This document shows positions 16,901-25,228 of a DNA stretch of 64,000 nucleotides, piece after piece. The position numbers and the translations under genes were made by a program. Under the pieces are notes generated by a model. The model ran no database searches, had not been told where the DNA came from, and was given only the letters and a program-made list of their open reading frames with translations. This DNA is from Paenibacillus endophyticus (GTDB lineage: Bacteria; Bacillota; Bacilli; Paenibacillales; Paenibacillaceae). Location: assembly GCF_014192395.1 (NCBI RefSeq), contig NZ_JACHXW010000001.1, positions 1 to 64,000 on the forward strand, written 5' to 3'. The stretch's first letter is position 1, and the number at the start of each line of letters is the position of its first letter.

Positions 16901-17474
16901 GCTGCAGGCGCAGTTGGACCAAATCGAGCAAATCGCGGCTTCCGCAGCCCATGTGGAGCAATCCATGAAGACGGAGATGGAGCAGATGCAGCTTAGAGAG
17001 CAGGAGCTTACCGAGCAGCTTGAATGGACGGCTGCCAGGGAGCGGATTGCTGCACAGCAGCTTGAAGCAGCTTCGGCTCGCGAACGCGAGCTTAGCAGCC
17101 AATTGCAAGACCAGCAGCAATTCGCGGAGCTGGCCGCAGCTGAAGCTGATCGGCTTGCGCGCGAGAAGCAATCGCGTGAAGCGGAGGAGAGCGCCATGCG
17201 CGAGCGGCTTGAGCTGGCCATGCAAGAGGCTGCAGCAGCCACTGAGCTCAAAGAGGAGCTAAGCGAGCATGCACTGAAGCTTGCCAGAGAGCGTGAAGCG
17301 GCTGCCAGCGCACTGGAGTCACTCTCCTTTGAGCGGGATGAAGCAACCCGCTCTGCTGAGAAGCTTGCAGAAGATCATGCCGACTTGCAGGAACAGCACC
17401 ATAAGTTGAAAAACGAGTATTCGAAGCTGCAGACGGAATATAATGAGTGGATTGAGCTCATAGAGCATAGCTAA
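13920..17474 (+). CDS. zapA: ZapA-type cell division protein with a giant coiled-coil extension
   Basis: The N-terminal 85 residues are ZapA-like (VVTVDIYGVQYKLKGHSNVEYMKRVATAIDESM, then PRLDMPKLAVLSAVQITEEVFRLRR). ZapA binds FtsZ and stabilises the Z-ring. Normal ZapA proteins have about 85-100 residues, but here the frame runs on for about 1,100 more residues of Glu/Gln/Leu-rich coiled coil, 1184 in total. The extension includes 11-residue repeats (ELAELQSQKET type) and 44-residue repeats (EEQLLEQALQQEEQVKQL type). The ATG at 13920 has AGGAGG upstream; a frame start at 13788 lies next to the pheT terminator and is rejected. Position after pheT matches Bacillus subtilis synteny. The extension is low-complexity but uninterrupted over 3.5 kb, which argues that it is translated. 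Confidence 0.85.
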   Translation: MDAEQTVVTVDIYGVQYKLKGHSNVEYMKRVATAIDESMKKLAKGYPRLDMPKLAVLSAVQITEEVFRLRRDNVRLLEEEAKLNLLIRELEQISEQAVALKAELAETKRMASEQLQQAKDAAEAELAEMLALATEQAAAEKAAAAEAMQQQEAALALLTQEHAEQLAELRTKKDEQLAQIQSKKDSELNDLKRTLEAQLSEVRSTKDAELARQKSHLQLELAALQSQKESELAELQSQKETELSELQSQKETELAELQSMKELELEELQGQREAELAELKRVTEAEIYELKEAKASLQQELELEKDIQLSELESMKDNELRALREEKDEQLSTLTTAHEAALQAAIGEKEQLLAELAEGWQSKWDERELSWLAHAESSQLELARLSEEREQAWRAEAAKAEQAFRADLERRRNGWLEERSRLQTQIAELQQGWTADKDTLGARITEAEEQIVQAMEQEEASRTSYAELEMRLGDKETELQLAQSEFAETALQVEELRESLAVAAAQVQELEQKLVHERSHVSAADKRASDLQQRLKDALEREQQQGQELVQLEELKKQLEEQVLQLQLELEEKALGEQVQRDEQRTLLRTELENQRDLLQAEHEQQLAAMEEEKRELARTLRLEHEEQLRIVEAESDELFKQLSAESNERYEQLAAERDARLASLAEEHEAKQNQLVNRHEEQLLEQEMQNEEQRKQLSLAFERQLQQKDADQAEQGRKLIEQLEEQLLEQALQQEEQVKQLAREHDEQLRQKNAEFEGQYKQLANQYEEQLLEQALQQEEQVKQLAREHDEQLRQKSAEYEGQNKQLANQYEEQLLEQALQQEEQVKQLAREHDEQLGQKSAEYEGQNKQLANQYEEQLGQNSAEFEAQQKQLVTQYEEQLLEQALQQEEHVNQLIREHEKQNKQLADEYEQKAKAYAAQQSARSEQLVDQYEERYIALAAKQEEERALLLQEQEERILQLESEQDEHLKQLAANQEELLLQQQHDYERMLQKLQAQLDQIEQIAASAAHVEQSMKTEMEQMQLREQELTEQLEWTAARERIAAQQLEAASARERELSSQLQDQQQFAELAAAEADRLAREKQSREAEESAMRERLELAMQEAAAATELKEELSEHALKLAREREAAASALESLSFERDEATRSAEKLAEDHADLQEQHHKLKNEYSKLQTEYNEWIELIEHS
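14591..14755 (+). repeat. 33-bp tandem repeats within zapA
   Basis: Units begin at 14591, 14624, 14657, 14690 and 14723, exactly 33 bases apart, and encode an 11-residue hendecad (LQSQKETELAE type). An 11-residue period suits a nearly straight coiled coil. Confidence 0.85.
16092..16615 (+). repeat. 132-bp tandem repeats within zapA
   Basis: Near-identical units begin at 16092, 16224, 16356 and 16488, each 132 bases (44 residues). A half step of 66 bases leads to the next start at 16554. The 22-residue sub-period fits two hendecads. The high DNA identity points to recent duplication. Confidence 0.85.
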
Positions 17475-17580
17475 CCGTTCATTTGGCAAACGTTGAAATA
17501 TAAACGAGGCAGTCTCAAAAGCCGGTAATAAAAGCAGGAAATAGAAATTTTAGTTTCCACTCGTTAAATCATATAAGGTT

Positions 17581-17625
17581 AAAAACCCTTCAGCTCCACT
17601 TTTATAGTGGTGCTGAAGGGTTTTT
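17581..17625. terminator. Bidirectional terminator between zapA and the SDR gene
   Basis: AAAAACCCTTCAGCTCCAC (17581-17599) pairs with GTGGTGCTGAAGGGTTTTT (17607-17625), with one bulged base. A- and T-runs on both sides serve zapA on plus and the SDR gene on minus. Confidence 0.88.
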
Positions 17626-17699
17626 GCGTTTGTTATGCGATTGGCAGACATGCTGGTGTGTTTCGGACTGTCCCTGTTTTGAATCAAGGAAAAGCTGCA

Positions 17700-18380
17700 T
17701 CAACCATAAGAAACGATAGTGCCTGTTGGTCCGCCAGCAGGCAAGCTCGCTAACCGGATCAGGTCAGGCGTCACAACGGCAGGATCTTTGCCTGTCGCAT
17801 GCATTTCTGAGCGAAGCGTACCTGGATTATAGAGGTTGGCTAGAATACCGTGCTCATGCTCCTCGCCCGCGAGCGTGCGCGTCAAAGATTCTAATCCAGC
17901 CTTGGCTGCGCTGTAAGCGGCATAGCCGCCAGCGCCGCTCCACGATAGTCCCGAAGTTATATTGATAATGCGCCCGTATTTTGCTTTGCGCATAGCTGGC
18001 AGTACGGCTTTCGTCAACAAAAAGGGACCTGTTAGATTGGTTGCGATTTGGTTTTGCCATTCTTCGGAGGTAAGCTCGAGAACGGTACCGGATTCGAATA
18101 CCGCAGCGTTGTTCAGCAGAATATCGATGCGTCCGAAATGTTCGATGACAGCTGCGACGGTATCCTGCACCTGCTGCTCCTCCGCAACATCCGTTTGCAA
18201 AATGAGCGCTTCCTTCTGAGACTTTGCCTTAACGAGTGCTGCCGTCTCTTCTAATTTGGATAAGCGCCTTCCCAACAATACGACCTCCGCGCCAGCGGCT
18301 GCAAAAGAAATCGATGCAGCGCGCCCCAGCCCGCTTCCAGCTCCGCTAATGATGGCGACTCGATTGTGTAGGTTGCCCAT
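17700..18380 (-). CDS. Short-chain dehydrogenase/reductase
   Basis: The 226-residue protein is a classical SDR with a NAD(P)-binding ISGAGSGLGRA near the N-terminus, NNAAVFES, a catalytic Ser in INITSGLSW, and YAAYSAAKAG (YxxxK). Substrate is unknown; many such enzymes are 3-oxoacyl-reductase-like. Two ATGs lie six bases apart. GGAGGA abuts the first (18386) and is spaced six bases from the second (18380), so the second is chosen. The gene stands alone on the minus strand. Confidence 0.85.
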   Translation of the reverse strand: MGNLHNRVAIISGAGSGLGRAASISFAAAGAEVVLLGRRLSKLEETAALVKAKSQKEALILQTDVAEEQQVQDTVAAVIEHFGRIDILLNNAAVFESGTVLELTSEEWQNQIATNLTGPFLLTKAVLPAMRKAKYGRIINITSGLSWSGAGGYAAYSAAKAGLESLTRTLAGEEHEHGILANLYNPGTLRSEMHATGKDPAVVTPDLIRLASLPAGGPTGTIVSYG

Positions 18381-18529
18381 CACCATTCCTCCATTCGCTG
18401 TTCATTTGTGAATATCTTATCAGAGGTGAAGCCGCAGGGAAAGAGCAATCATGATCGGAATGCGAGGCCTGGCTTGAATCTAAAATTATTGCACCAAAAG
18501 GTAAAAACAAAGTGTACCCTTTGCAATTG

Positions 18530-18535
18530 TATAAT
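18530..18535 (+). promoter_or_regulatory. -10 box ahead of the GH3 gene
   Basis: A perfect TATAAT lies 58 bases before the start codon. No convincing -35 is at the expected distance, so an activator may be needed. The putative start point near 18542 lies just ahead of the cre site. Confidence 0.45.
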
Positions 18536-18550
18536 GAGCATGGGTCAAAA

Positions 18551-18566
18551 ATGAAAGCGGTTGCAA
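18551..18566 (+). promoter_or_regulatory. cre site (CcpA operator)
   Basis: ATGAAAGCGGTTGCAA matches the cre consensus WTGNAARCGNWWNCAW at every position. It lies just downstream of the likely transcription start, where CcpA acts as a roadblock. It implies carbon catabolite repression of the GH3 gene. Confidence 0.75.
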
Positions 18567-18592
18567 ATTGACGAGAGAAAGGGTGCGGAAGA

Positions 18593-21500
18593 ATGAATCA
18601 AACGATTCAACGAAGATGGGGAAAAAAGATGTTGTCAATGGTGCTTGCCGGGGTCCTCGTGACCAGCGTGTCAGCACATGCCGGAACGCCTGTCTATGCG
18701 GCGGAAAGTATTGTTTTTAAAACACAGGTCGGAGGGGTCTTCAACGGGATGCCGTTGTTTGATGGCAATCCGGAACACTTGGACGCTTATGTGGATACTT
18801 ATTTCGAGTATACGGGTCTAGAGGGTCCGGCGGTTTATGTGACGGGCTCCCGCAATCATTACACGCTCACCCAAGGAGCAAATGCGGGAAAAGTCATTCC
18901 TGGCGCGTTGGCTGCCGCGGATAACGTGCAAGGCGTATCAACCGACTTTCCAGCTTTGGTCGGAATGGGACAAACCTGGAATAAGGAGCTGCTTGCCAAT
19001 ATTGGCAAGGTGATGGGGAACGAAAAAATCAGCTTGCTCAAAGTAAAGCAGGGTGAATCCAACATTCATGGCGGCGCCAATGCATCTGCGACGGTTGCCT
19101 TTACGGTCGTCAGCGATATGCGGATCAACCCATTGAGTGGGCGGTTTGACGAAGGCTACTCCGAGGATCCGTATATGGCCGGGACACTCATTGACGAGAT
19201 GGCGTCTGGACTAAGCGGTATCGACCAGCCAGCCAGCGAAGACGGCTTCTGGATGCGTGCAGCTGTAGGCACGAAACATTATTCAGTATATAATGCGCAG
19301 TGGTTCCGCGAGAGCGCGAACAACAGCGCTGGGGCAAGAGCCATGTTTGAGTACCAAACGCGGAGTCCGCTCAAAGGGTTGGAATCTGGCGCTATTGCGG
19401 GCGTTATGACATCGTTTGGACGTACGAACGGTATTCCCAACATACTTTCGCCGCTGCAGCTTCATGCAAATGATTTCTCCAAATACGGGGCTTACAGCTC
19501 GCCTGACTTTAACGGCGACGCCCACGTTTCGAGCTCCGGCAACCTTAGCAACGGCTATGATGCGAACTATGCAGTAGACCGTACCCATGCGACTGTGCTT
19601 ATGGCGCTCGCTGAAGCGAATGCCGGCCGTCCGTCAGGGACGACGCCTGCGGATGTTCCTGATCTTGTTGCGCTCGTGAACAAGGGCGAGTATGGCATAA
19701 CTGCCGATGATCTCATCAAAGCTGCGAGATCGCATGTGAACCAGATGGTGCGCGTGGGCATTTTTAACGAGGTGGATGAGAACGGCATTCCGAAGTTTTA
19801 TCCATTTGCCCAAGACGCTAAAGACGTGCGTACGGCAGCAGCAGCAACCTATAGCTTGCCGGAACATCAGGAAGTTGCGCTGCAAGCGGCACAAGAAAGC
19901 ATCGTGTTGCTCAAAAATGACGGCGTGCTGCCGCTCGCGAAAAATAAAAATGCGGCCGTGTCCGGTGTGTATGCGGATGCGAGGTTCAAAACGACATATT
20001 CGGTAGGCACGACGCCTACGCTTCCGCAATCGGGAATCTCACCGTTGCTGGCGATCATCAATGCGAACGGCGCGAACCATGTCTCGTATGAACCAGCAGG
20101 CAAAGTCATAGCTCTTACGGCTATGGGCAATAATCAGACGGTTACGGCCAACGTATATGACCCGGCTGTTACCGCAAGCGGTGCTCAGCTTATCACGACG
20201 GCTGATCCGGTGAATCCAGCTGATACAGCCCAATTGTTCGAGGTATTCGATTGGGGTCAGGAAGGCTCCAGCTTGCTCTCGCTCAAAAACAACCGCTGGG
20301 TGACTTCACCGACCGCGAACAATGCGGTTGTAGGCAATACGGATGCTACAAGATTGAACTTGACTGATAATGACTGGGATCTTGCGGCTATGCTTGGCAA
20401 TACGAGCGCGATTCCGCCAAGGCTTCGCATTGAAAACAACGAGGATCAGACGATCTCCCTCGTAGCGAACGGATACAGAAGCGGCTTCTCCGGCGACTTC
20501 ACGAACTGGTATTACTCGAATGGCCGTTTCATTACGGCAGGCGCGGACGCTAAGCTGAAGGCAGCGTCAGCGGTGCTCGGCAATGCCGCGAACGCAGCTG
20601 TTCGCAGCGCAGACGTGAAATTCAAGGAAACCGTAGTGAAGGAAGTTGGCGAGGATACGGTTGCACGTGCAGCGATTGACGATTACGCTGTCGTATTCGT
20701 CGGCGCAGTTCCGCGCCATAGCGCGGGCGAAGGCAATGACCGCTCGAGCCTGTACATGGGTGATGCCGATTATGAACTGGTTGATAAGGTATCGGCTGCT
20801 TTCGCGGCAAAAGGCAAAAAAACGGTTGTTGTGGTGAAAAGCAGCTTCCCGGTAGGCATTGAAGAAATTCAAAACAATACGAATGTTGCGGCTATCGTAT
20901 ATCAGCCTTATGGCGGCCAATATGATTCGCAAGCGCTGGCACAAGTATTATACGGCGACTATGCGCCAACAGGCCGTTTGACCTCTACCTGGTATGCCGA
21001 TATGTCAGCATTCCCGGCTATTCATAAATATGTCGTTCCAGAAGGAAACAAAACCGCTTCTCTAGCAACAATTGATCCGAGGTTTACGCTTGACATGACG
21101 AATGCTGATCCAATCGAGTCCAAGCTTACCTATATGTATACAGATGCGCAGGTTACGTATCCATTTGGATTCGGTCTTTCTTACAGCTCATTCTCATACA
21201 GTGATTTCGCTGCTCCAGTGAGCGCAAATGGGGATGATACATTTACCGTTTCCGTTAAGGTGAAAAACGAAGGCAGCGTGGATACTTCTGAAGTCGTTCA
21301 GCTGTATATTAAAAACAAGCAATCCGCTTATGGCGACTCCGCTCCCAAGCAGCAGCTTGTCGGCTTTGAGAAAGTTCATTTGGCTGCTGGAGAGAGCCGT
21401 ACCGTTACATTGACGGTTGACGCAAGCGACTTTGGTATTTGGGATGTGAACCAAAATAGCTTCGTTGTTGAAAATGGCGTTTATTCATTACTGACAGGGT

Positions 21501-23221
21501 CTTCCTCCCAAGATATCCACGGCGAGAAGACGATTCAAATCAGTGGCGAAGACATTGCTGCTCTGAAGGTTTATGTTCCGTTTAATGTGTTTGACCATTC
21601 CTTTGTCTCGAATGAGGTTATCTATCACGAGGTGTCCAAAGAGCGTACGGCACAAAACCTGAAAGCGAAAAATGTCGTAGGCGGCTATTATGCGGTTAGA
21701 TCCAAGCAAAATGGCTCATACGTTGCCATTCCTAATGTAGATATGACAGGAGCATTGCGCGTGAGCGCATCCGTTGCATCCGATGCTGCAGGCGGTATTA
21801 TAACATTGCATGCGGACTCCCCTAGCAGCGCGCCGATCGCAATGATTGAGGTTCCAGCCACACAGCCTCGATCCTATACGATTGCAAATGCAGCCGTTCC
21901 GGTAACAGAGCTTGGTTATGTTGACGTTCATTCAGATTTGAGCAACACAAGCTTGAAGGGCAAGCATAATCTTTATGTCGTATTCAAATCGGCTGACCTA
22001 CGTATCGACAGCTTGGCATTCGAGAGCGAAGCCGCTGTCAGCACAGCCAGCCAACTCACAGCAGGGCAAGTAAATCCTATTATTGTAATTAAAAGCGACA
22101 ACGCTCCTTTTGCGAGTGCGGCTTCTAACACCGATAACTGGAGCTTTGATGCAGCAGCAAGCGGACTTGCGCTGGCTTCTGTTCAAGTAAATGAATCAGG
22201 CACAGAAGCAGCGCTTCAGCTCAATGGAACAGCGAAAGCTGCATCGATCAGCATGCAAGCAAAAGCTGCTGCGTTTAACGGCAATGTAACGGACAGCAAT
22301 AAGCTGACTGTTGCGATTGAAGCAGCTCCAACAAATGGCGGAGGAGGCGCCCCGGTCACGGCAACGCCAGCCGTGTCGGTTACGCCCGCGAGCGCTGCTG
22401 ATATTGCGAAAGTGAACAATGTTAAAGCAGATGGCGTTATCGTAGCTTCAGCGCCGGTAAGCATCAAAGTCAACCAAGTGAACGGCTCCTATGCAACAGC
22501 GACTGTTACCGTAGAGAAAGAAGCCGGCAAAAAGGTGACGGCGCTCGCTTTGGTTGCCGATGACGGCACGCTGACACCGGTGCCTGGCAAGCTGACGACG
22601 GATGCAAATGGGAAGACTGTCATTAAAGCGCTCGTTTCTAAGAGCGGCACCTATGTAGCCATTTCTTCCGAGCGCGAGTTCACCGATGTGGCTGCAAGTG
22701 CATGGTACGCCAGTGAGATCGCGAAGGCGAACAGCCTGCTGCTAATCAATGGCGTGACGACTTCGACGATGCAGCCGAGTGCTCCTACCACAAAAGCACA
22801 AACGCTAATGGTTGCGCTTAACGTGCTCGGCATAGCTCCAATTACAAGCACTTCCGATACGAAATGGTATGATGCGGTTGTGAGAGCGGCGGTCCAGCTT
22901 AAGCTGGTAGATTATTCTACTCTGGCATCCGATACGCCAATGTCGCGCGAAGGAATGGCTGCTGTGCTTGCTAACGCCCTTAAGCATGCAGGCGTTGACA
23001 TTGCGCTGAGCGATGCAGAGGTCAGCAAGCTGCTCCAAGGCTATAAGGACGCATCCAACATTTCCAAAGAGAACCGTAACGCAATGGCTATTGCTATCAA
23101 ATACGGCATTTTCAAAGGGACGCCTGCGCAGCAATTGCTGCCTGCAAGTACCATTACCCGTGCGGAGCTGGCTGCTGTTGCCCTCCGTACCCAAGGCATT
23201 ATCGTGAACTTGATCCCGTAA
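18593..23221 (+). CDS. Cell-wall-anchored glycoside hydrolase family 3 protein with SLH repeats
   Basis: The 1542-residue protein starts with a signal peptide (cleavage near VYA-AES, about 37). A GH3 N-terminal barrel follows (about 45-390; KHYSVYN, RFDEGYSEDP), then a GH3 C-terminal domain (ESIVLLKNDGVLPL onward) interrupted at about 505-650 by an inserted beta-rich segment (LLSLKNNRWVTSP) resembling a fascin or ricin-like trefoil. A fibronectin III-like domain (YPFGFGLSYSSF) and a CBM6-like region (YYAVRSKQNGSYVAI) come next. Three SLH repeats (about 1361-1540; FTDVAASAWYASEI) bind secondary cell-wall polymer. The usual nucleophile motif SDW is not seen; the nearest candidate is Asp305 in SSPDFNGD. 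Substrate is therefore open. AAAGGGTG precedes the ATG. A cre site predicts glucose repression. Confidence 0.88.
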   Translation: MNQTIQRRWGKKMLSMVLAGVLVTSVSAHAGTPVYAAESIVFKTQVGGVFNGMPLFDGNPEHLDAYVDTYFEYTGLEGPAVYVTGSRNHYTLTQGANAGKVIPGALAAADNVQGVSTDFPALVGMGQTWNKELLANIGKVMGNEKISLLKVKQGESNIHGGANASATVAFTVVSDMRINPLSGRFDEGYSEDPYMAGTLIDEMASGLSGIDQPASEDGFWMRAAVGTKHYSVYNAQWFRESANNSAGARAMFEYQTRSPLKGLESGAIAGVMTSFGRTNGIPNILSPLQLHANDFSKYGAYSSPDFNGDAHVSSSGNLSNGYDANYAVDRTHATVLMALAEANAGRPSGTTPADVPDLVALVNKGEYGITADDLIKAARSHVNQMVRVGIFNEVDENGIPKFYPFAQDAKDVRTAAAATYSLPEHQEVALQAAQESIVLLKNDGVLPLAKNKNAAVSGVYADARFKTTYSVGTTPTLPQSGISPLLAIINANGANHVSYEPAGKVIALTAMGNNQTVTANVYDPAVTASGAQLITTADPVNPADTAQLFEVFDWGQEGSSLLSLKNNRWVTSPTANNAVVGNTDATRLNLTDNDWDLAAMLGNTSAIPPRLRIENNEDQTISLVANGYRSGFSGDFTNWYYSNGRFITAGADAKLKAASAVLGNAANAAVRSADVKFKETVVKEVGEDTVARAAIDDYAVVFVGAVPRHSAGEGNDRSSLYMGDADYELVDKVSAAFAAKGKKTVVVVKSSFPVGIEEIQNNTNVAAIVYQPYGGQYDSQALAQVLYGDYAPTGRLTSTWYADMSAFPAIHKYVVPEGNKTASLATIDPRFTLDMTNADPIESKLTYMYTDAQVTYPFGFGLSYSSFSYSDFAAPVSANGDDTFTVSVKVKNEGSVDTSEVVQLYIKNKQSAYGDSAPKQQLVGFEKVHLAAGESRTVTLTVDASDFGIWDVNQNSFVVENGVYSLLTGSSSQDIHGEKTIQISGEDIAALKVYVPFNVFDHSFVSNEVIYHEVSKERTAQNLKAKNVVGGYYAVRSKQNGSYVAIPNVDMTGALRVSASVASDAAGGIITLHADSPSSAPIAMIEVPATQPRSYTIANAAVPVTELGYVDVHSDLSNTSLKGKHNLYVVFKSADLRIDSLAFESEAAVSTASQLTAGQVNPIIVIKSDNAPFASAASNTDNWSFDAAASGLALASVQVNESGTEAALQLNGTAKAASISMQAKAAAFNGNVTDSNKLTVAIEAAPTNGGGGAPVTATPAVSVTPASAADIAKVNNVKADGVIVASAPVSIKVNQVNGSYATATVTVEKEAGKKVTALALVADDGTLTPVPGKLTTDANGKTVIKALVSKSGTYVAISSEREFTDVAASAWYASEIAKANSLLLINGVTTSTMQPSAPTTKAQTLMVALNVLGIAPITSTSDTKWYDAVVRAAVQLKLVDYSTLASDTPMSREGMAAVLANALKHAGVDIALSDAEVSKLLQGYKDASNISKENRNAMAIAIKYGIFKGTPAQQLLPASTITRAELAAVALRTQGIIVNLIP

Positions 23222-23233
23222 AATAGTAGATAG

Positions 23234-23271
23234 AAAACAGCCTGCTCCTCGTTTGAGGGCAGGCTGTTTTT
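23234..23271 (+). terminator. Intrinsic terminator of the GH3 gene
   Basis: AAAACAGCCTGC (23234-23245) pairs with GCAGGCTGTTTT (23259-23270) and continues into T. Confidence 0.88.
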
Positions 23272-23328
23272 GCTGCAAATATAAGATTTAATATGTTTCA
23301 GGCGATAAAGTATTCTTCTATTTCTACT

Positions 23329-23371
23329 AGAAAAGGATACCCTCCTCTTGCAAAGGAGGGTATCCTTTTCT
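23329..23371. repeat. Long perfect inverted repeat
   Basis: AGAAAAGGATACCCTCCT is repeated inverted 18 of 18 around a 7-base loop. It may be a second terminator or an outlying member of the hairpin repeat family that follows directly. Confidence 0.75.
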
Positions 23372-23373
23372 TC

Positions 23374-23666
23374 TTGAGATATAGGAAAGGATATCATTTC
23401 GCCAACGTTCTCTATATGTCTACGCGAAACGTAAGCTTAGCCGCCAGAGGACGGCTTCAGCCGTTTACACTTGACGTATAGGAAAGGATATGACTTTGCT
23501 CATCCTTTCTCTATACATTTCGCCGATACGATGGCGTCTATAGAAAGGACGGCTTCAGCCGTTTACACTTGAAATATAGGAAAGGATATGATTTCGCCAT
23601 CCTTTCTCTATATTTTTCGGTATGAAACGCGCTGCGCCGCCAAAGGACGGCGACAGCCGTTTCACC
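23374..23666. repeat. Three tandem hairpin repeats of about 98 bp
   Basis: Units begin at 23374, 23471 and 23569. Each carries TATAGGAAAGGAT, a partner ATCCTTTCTCTATA (degraded in unit 1), and ends in GGACGGCTTCAGCCGTTT or a near copy, which itself forms a hairpin. Units 2 and 3 differ at the stem base in a compensating manner (GTATAG with CTATAC, ATATAG with CTATAT). A degenerate fourth copy lies at 40473-40557. The 452-base gap between the GH3 gene and the response regulator contains only this array, the inverted repeat and the terminator. Confidence 0.8.
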
Positions 23667-23673
23667 TTAATGA

Positions 23674-25221
23674 TCAGCTTTTTCTAAATTCCTCGGGTGT
23701 CGCGCCAGTGATTTTCTTGAATACCCGGAAGAAGTATTTCGGATTGTCGAAGCCAAGCTGCTTGGCTACTTTATAAACCTTGTCATCGGAGTTTTTAAGC
23801 AGCGCTTTTGCTTGCTCGATTCGAAGCTGGTTAATATAATCGGTGAAATTATGCGATGTTTTTTCTTTGAACAAGAAGCTGAGATAGCTTGGATTGAGAT
23901 AAAAAAGCGATGATATTTTTTCAAGAGTGAGATCCTTGGTGTAATTTTTGTGGATATAGGTTTTAATATTTTCGATCACATTTTCGGACGCATAGACAGA
24001 GCTTTCCTTCAAGAGGTCGGCGGTGCCCATCAAGACCGTAAGCAGATACTCACGAATCGAATCCAGATCAAAGGAGATGTTCAGCACGGATTCCAGGCTT
24101 GAGGAGGGGGCGCCGTCGGCATGTGTCTGCAAATAGACGGACAGCATCTTTTTAACCTCTTGAATCATATCCCGGCTTTGCTCCTTCAGCTGGGCGAGAG
24201 AGACGGCGGGCTGACGGATATAAAAGGCGAAAAAGTCGAGAACGAGCTCCTTTACCTTTAGGCTCTTGCCCGACTCTACCAGAAATAACAGCTCATGCGT
24301 TCTTTCCCACAGCATGACATCAGGCCATTCGCCTTGCTTTTCGTACATGTAACAGCGGCCGAAATCGGCAATCGACCGCTGATCGAGCGCGTTAATGGTT
24401 TCGTGATGGGCTTGCCGAAGCATGCCGATGTCGTGGAATACATTGCTGATGCCCACGCAGCCTTCGCTGCCTTTTCTCACGCTTACGGCGTTAATGAGCT
24501 GATCTGCTGTCCGTTTGGCGGATGCAAGCTTTTCTGAATCGGTCTGCTCGGCAGATAGCGGAATAAGGATAAAAGCCAGCTTCTCGCTTTGGGAATGGGG
24601 AATATACACATATTCCGGCTGCAGCTCATCGATATGCTGCGCATTCGAATCAGGCGCGTATACGGTAAGCAGAATAAAAGCGGAAGCTGCTAGAGCTTCC
24701 TTCAAGCGAGCGGATTGAAAGGTGGGCAGCTTATCCCGCTGGTGAATGCCGATTATCAGATTGAGCAGGGATTGCACATCGGAATGGTAGCTGATCTGCT
24801 CATTTTCGGCGGTCTTCTGCACAACCTCCTGCTTGACGCTCTGATCCTTCTCAATCGCTTCGATCGCTTGCTCCAGCGTGCGGTGAATCTCTTCGCGGCT
24901 GAACGGCTTAAGCAAGTAGCTGACGACCTTAGCCGAGATCGCCTCTTTCATGTAATCAAAGTCCGAGTGCCCGCTGATCACGATTATTTTTTTGTCGGGG
25001 TAGAGCTGATGGACGGTTTTCATTAACGACTTCCCATCCATCTCGGGCATACGCATATCCGTAAAAATAATATCAGGGTTTTGGCTGCCGATTAGCTCCA
25101 AAGCATCTGCTCCGTTATCGGCTTCGCCAGCGAAGGCGAGCGGCTCGGCATAGGATTGAATTTTTTTGAGCAGCCCCTTCCGAATCAAGGGCTCATCGTC
25201 TACGATAATGAATGAGTACAT
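23674..25221 (-). CDS. YesN-type response regulator (REC plus AraC HTH)
   Basis: The 515-residue protein has an N-terminal receiver domain with the acidic pair VDDE and phosphoacceptor Asp55 (IIFTDMRMPEMDG). A long middle region follows, then a C-terminal AraC-type double helix-turn-helix (LTLEKISSLFYLNPSYLSFLFKEKT, and VYKVAKQLGFDNPKYFFRVFKKITGATPEEFRK). The ATG at 25221 has AGAGGTGA upstream; an earlier frame start at 25260 overlaps the kinase gene. It lies seven bases behind the kinase stop and is its partner. In this family such pairs regulate neighbouring sugar transporter genes, so the ABC operon at 27199 is the likely target. Confidence 0.92.
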   Translation of the reverse strand: MYSFIIVDDEPLIRKGLLKKIQSYAEPLAFAGEADNGADALELIGSQNPDIIFTDMRMPEMDGKSLMKTVHQLYPDKKIIVISGHSDFDYMKEAISAKVVSYLLKPFSREEIHRTLEQAIEAIEKDQSVKQEVVQKTAENEQISYHSDVQSLLNLIIGIHQRDKLPTFQSARLKEALAASAFILLTVYAPDSNAQHIDELQPEYVYIPHSQSEKLAFILIPLSAEQTDSEKLASAKRTADQLINAVSVRKGSEGCVGISNVFHDIGMLRQAHHETINALDQRSIADFGRCYMYEKQGEWPDVMLWERTHELLFLVESGKSLKVKELVLDFFAFYIRQPAVSLAQLKEQSRDMIQEVKKMLSVYLQTHADGAPSSSLESVLNISFDLDSIREYLLTVLMGTADLLKESSVYASENVIENIKTYIHKNYTKDLTLEKISSLFYLNPSYLSFLFKEKTSHNFTDYINQLRIEQAKALLKNSDDKVYKVAKQLGFDNPKYFFRVFKKITGATPEEFRKS

Positions 25222-25228
25222 GTTGTTG

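Noticed and set aside
13974..17251. Several open frames antisense to zapA
   Set aside because: Skewed Glu/Gln/Leu codon use leaves the opposite strand open. The products are low-complexity and have no starts with ribosome binding sites.
23374..23666. Tandem repeats as a CRISPR array
   Set aside because: The units are full-length copies with internal hairpins, not short repeats with unique spacers.
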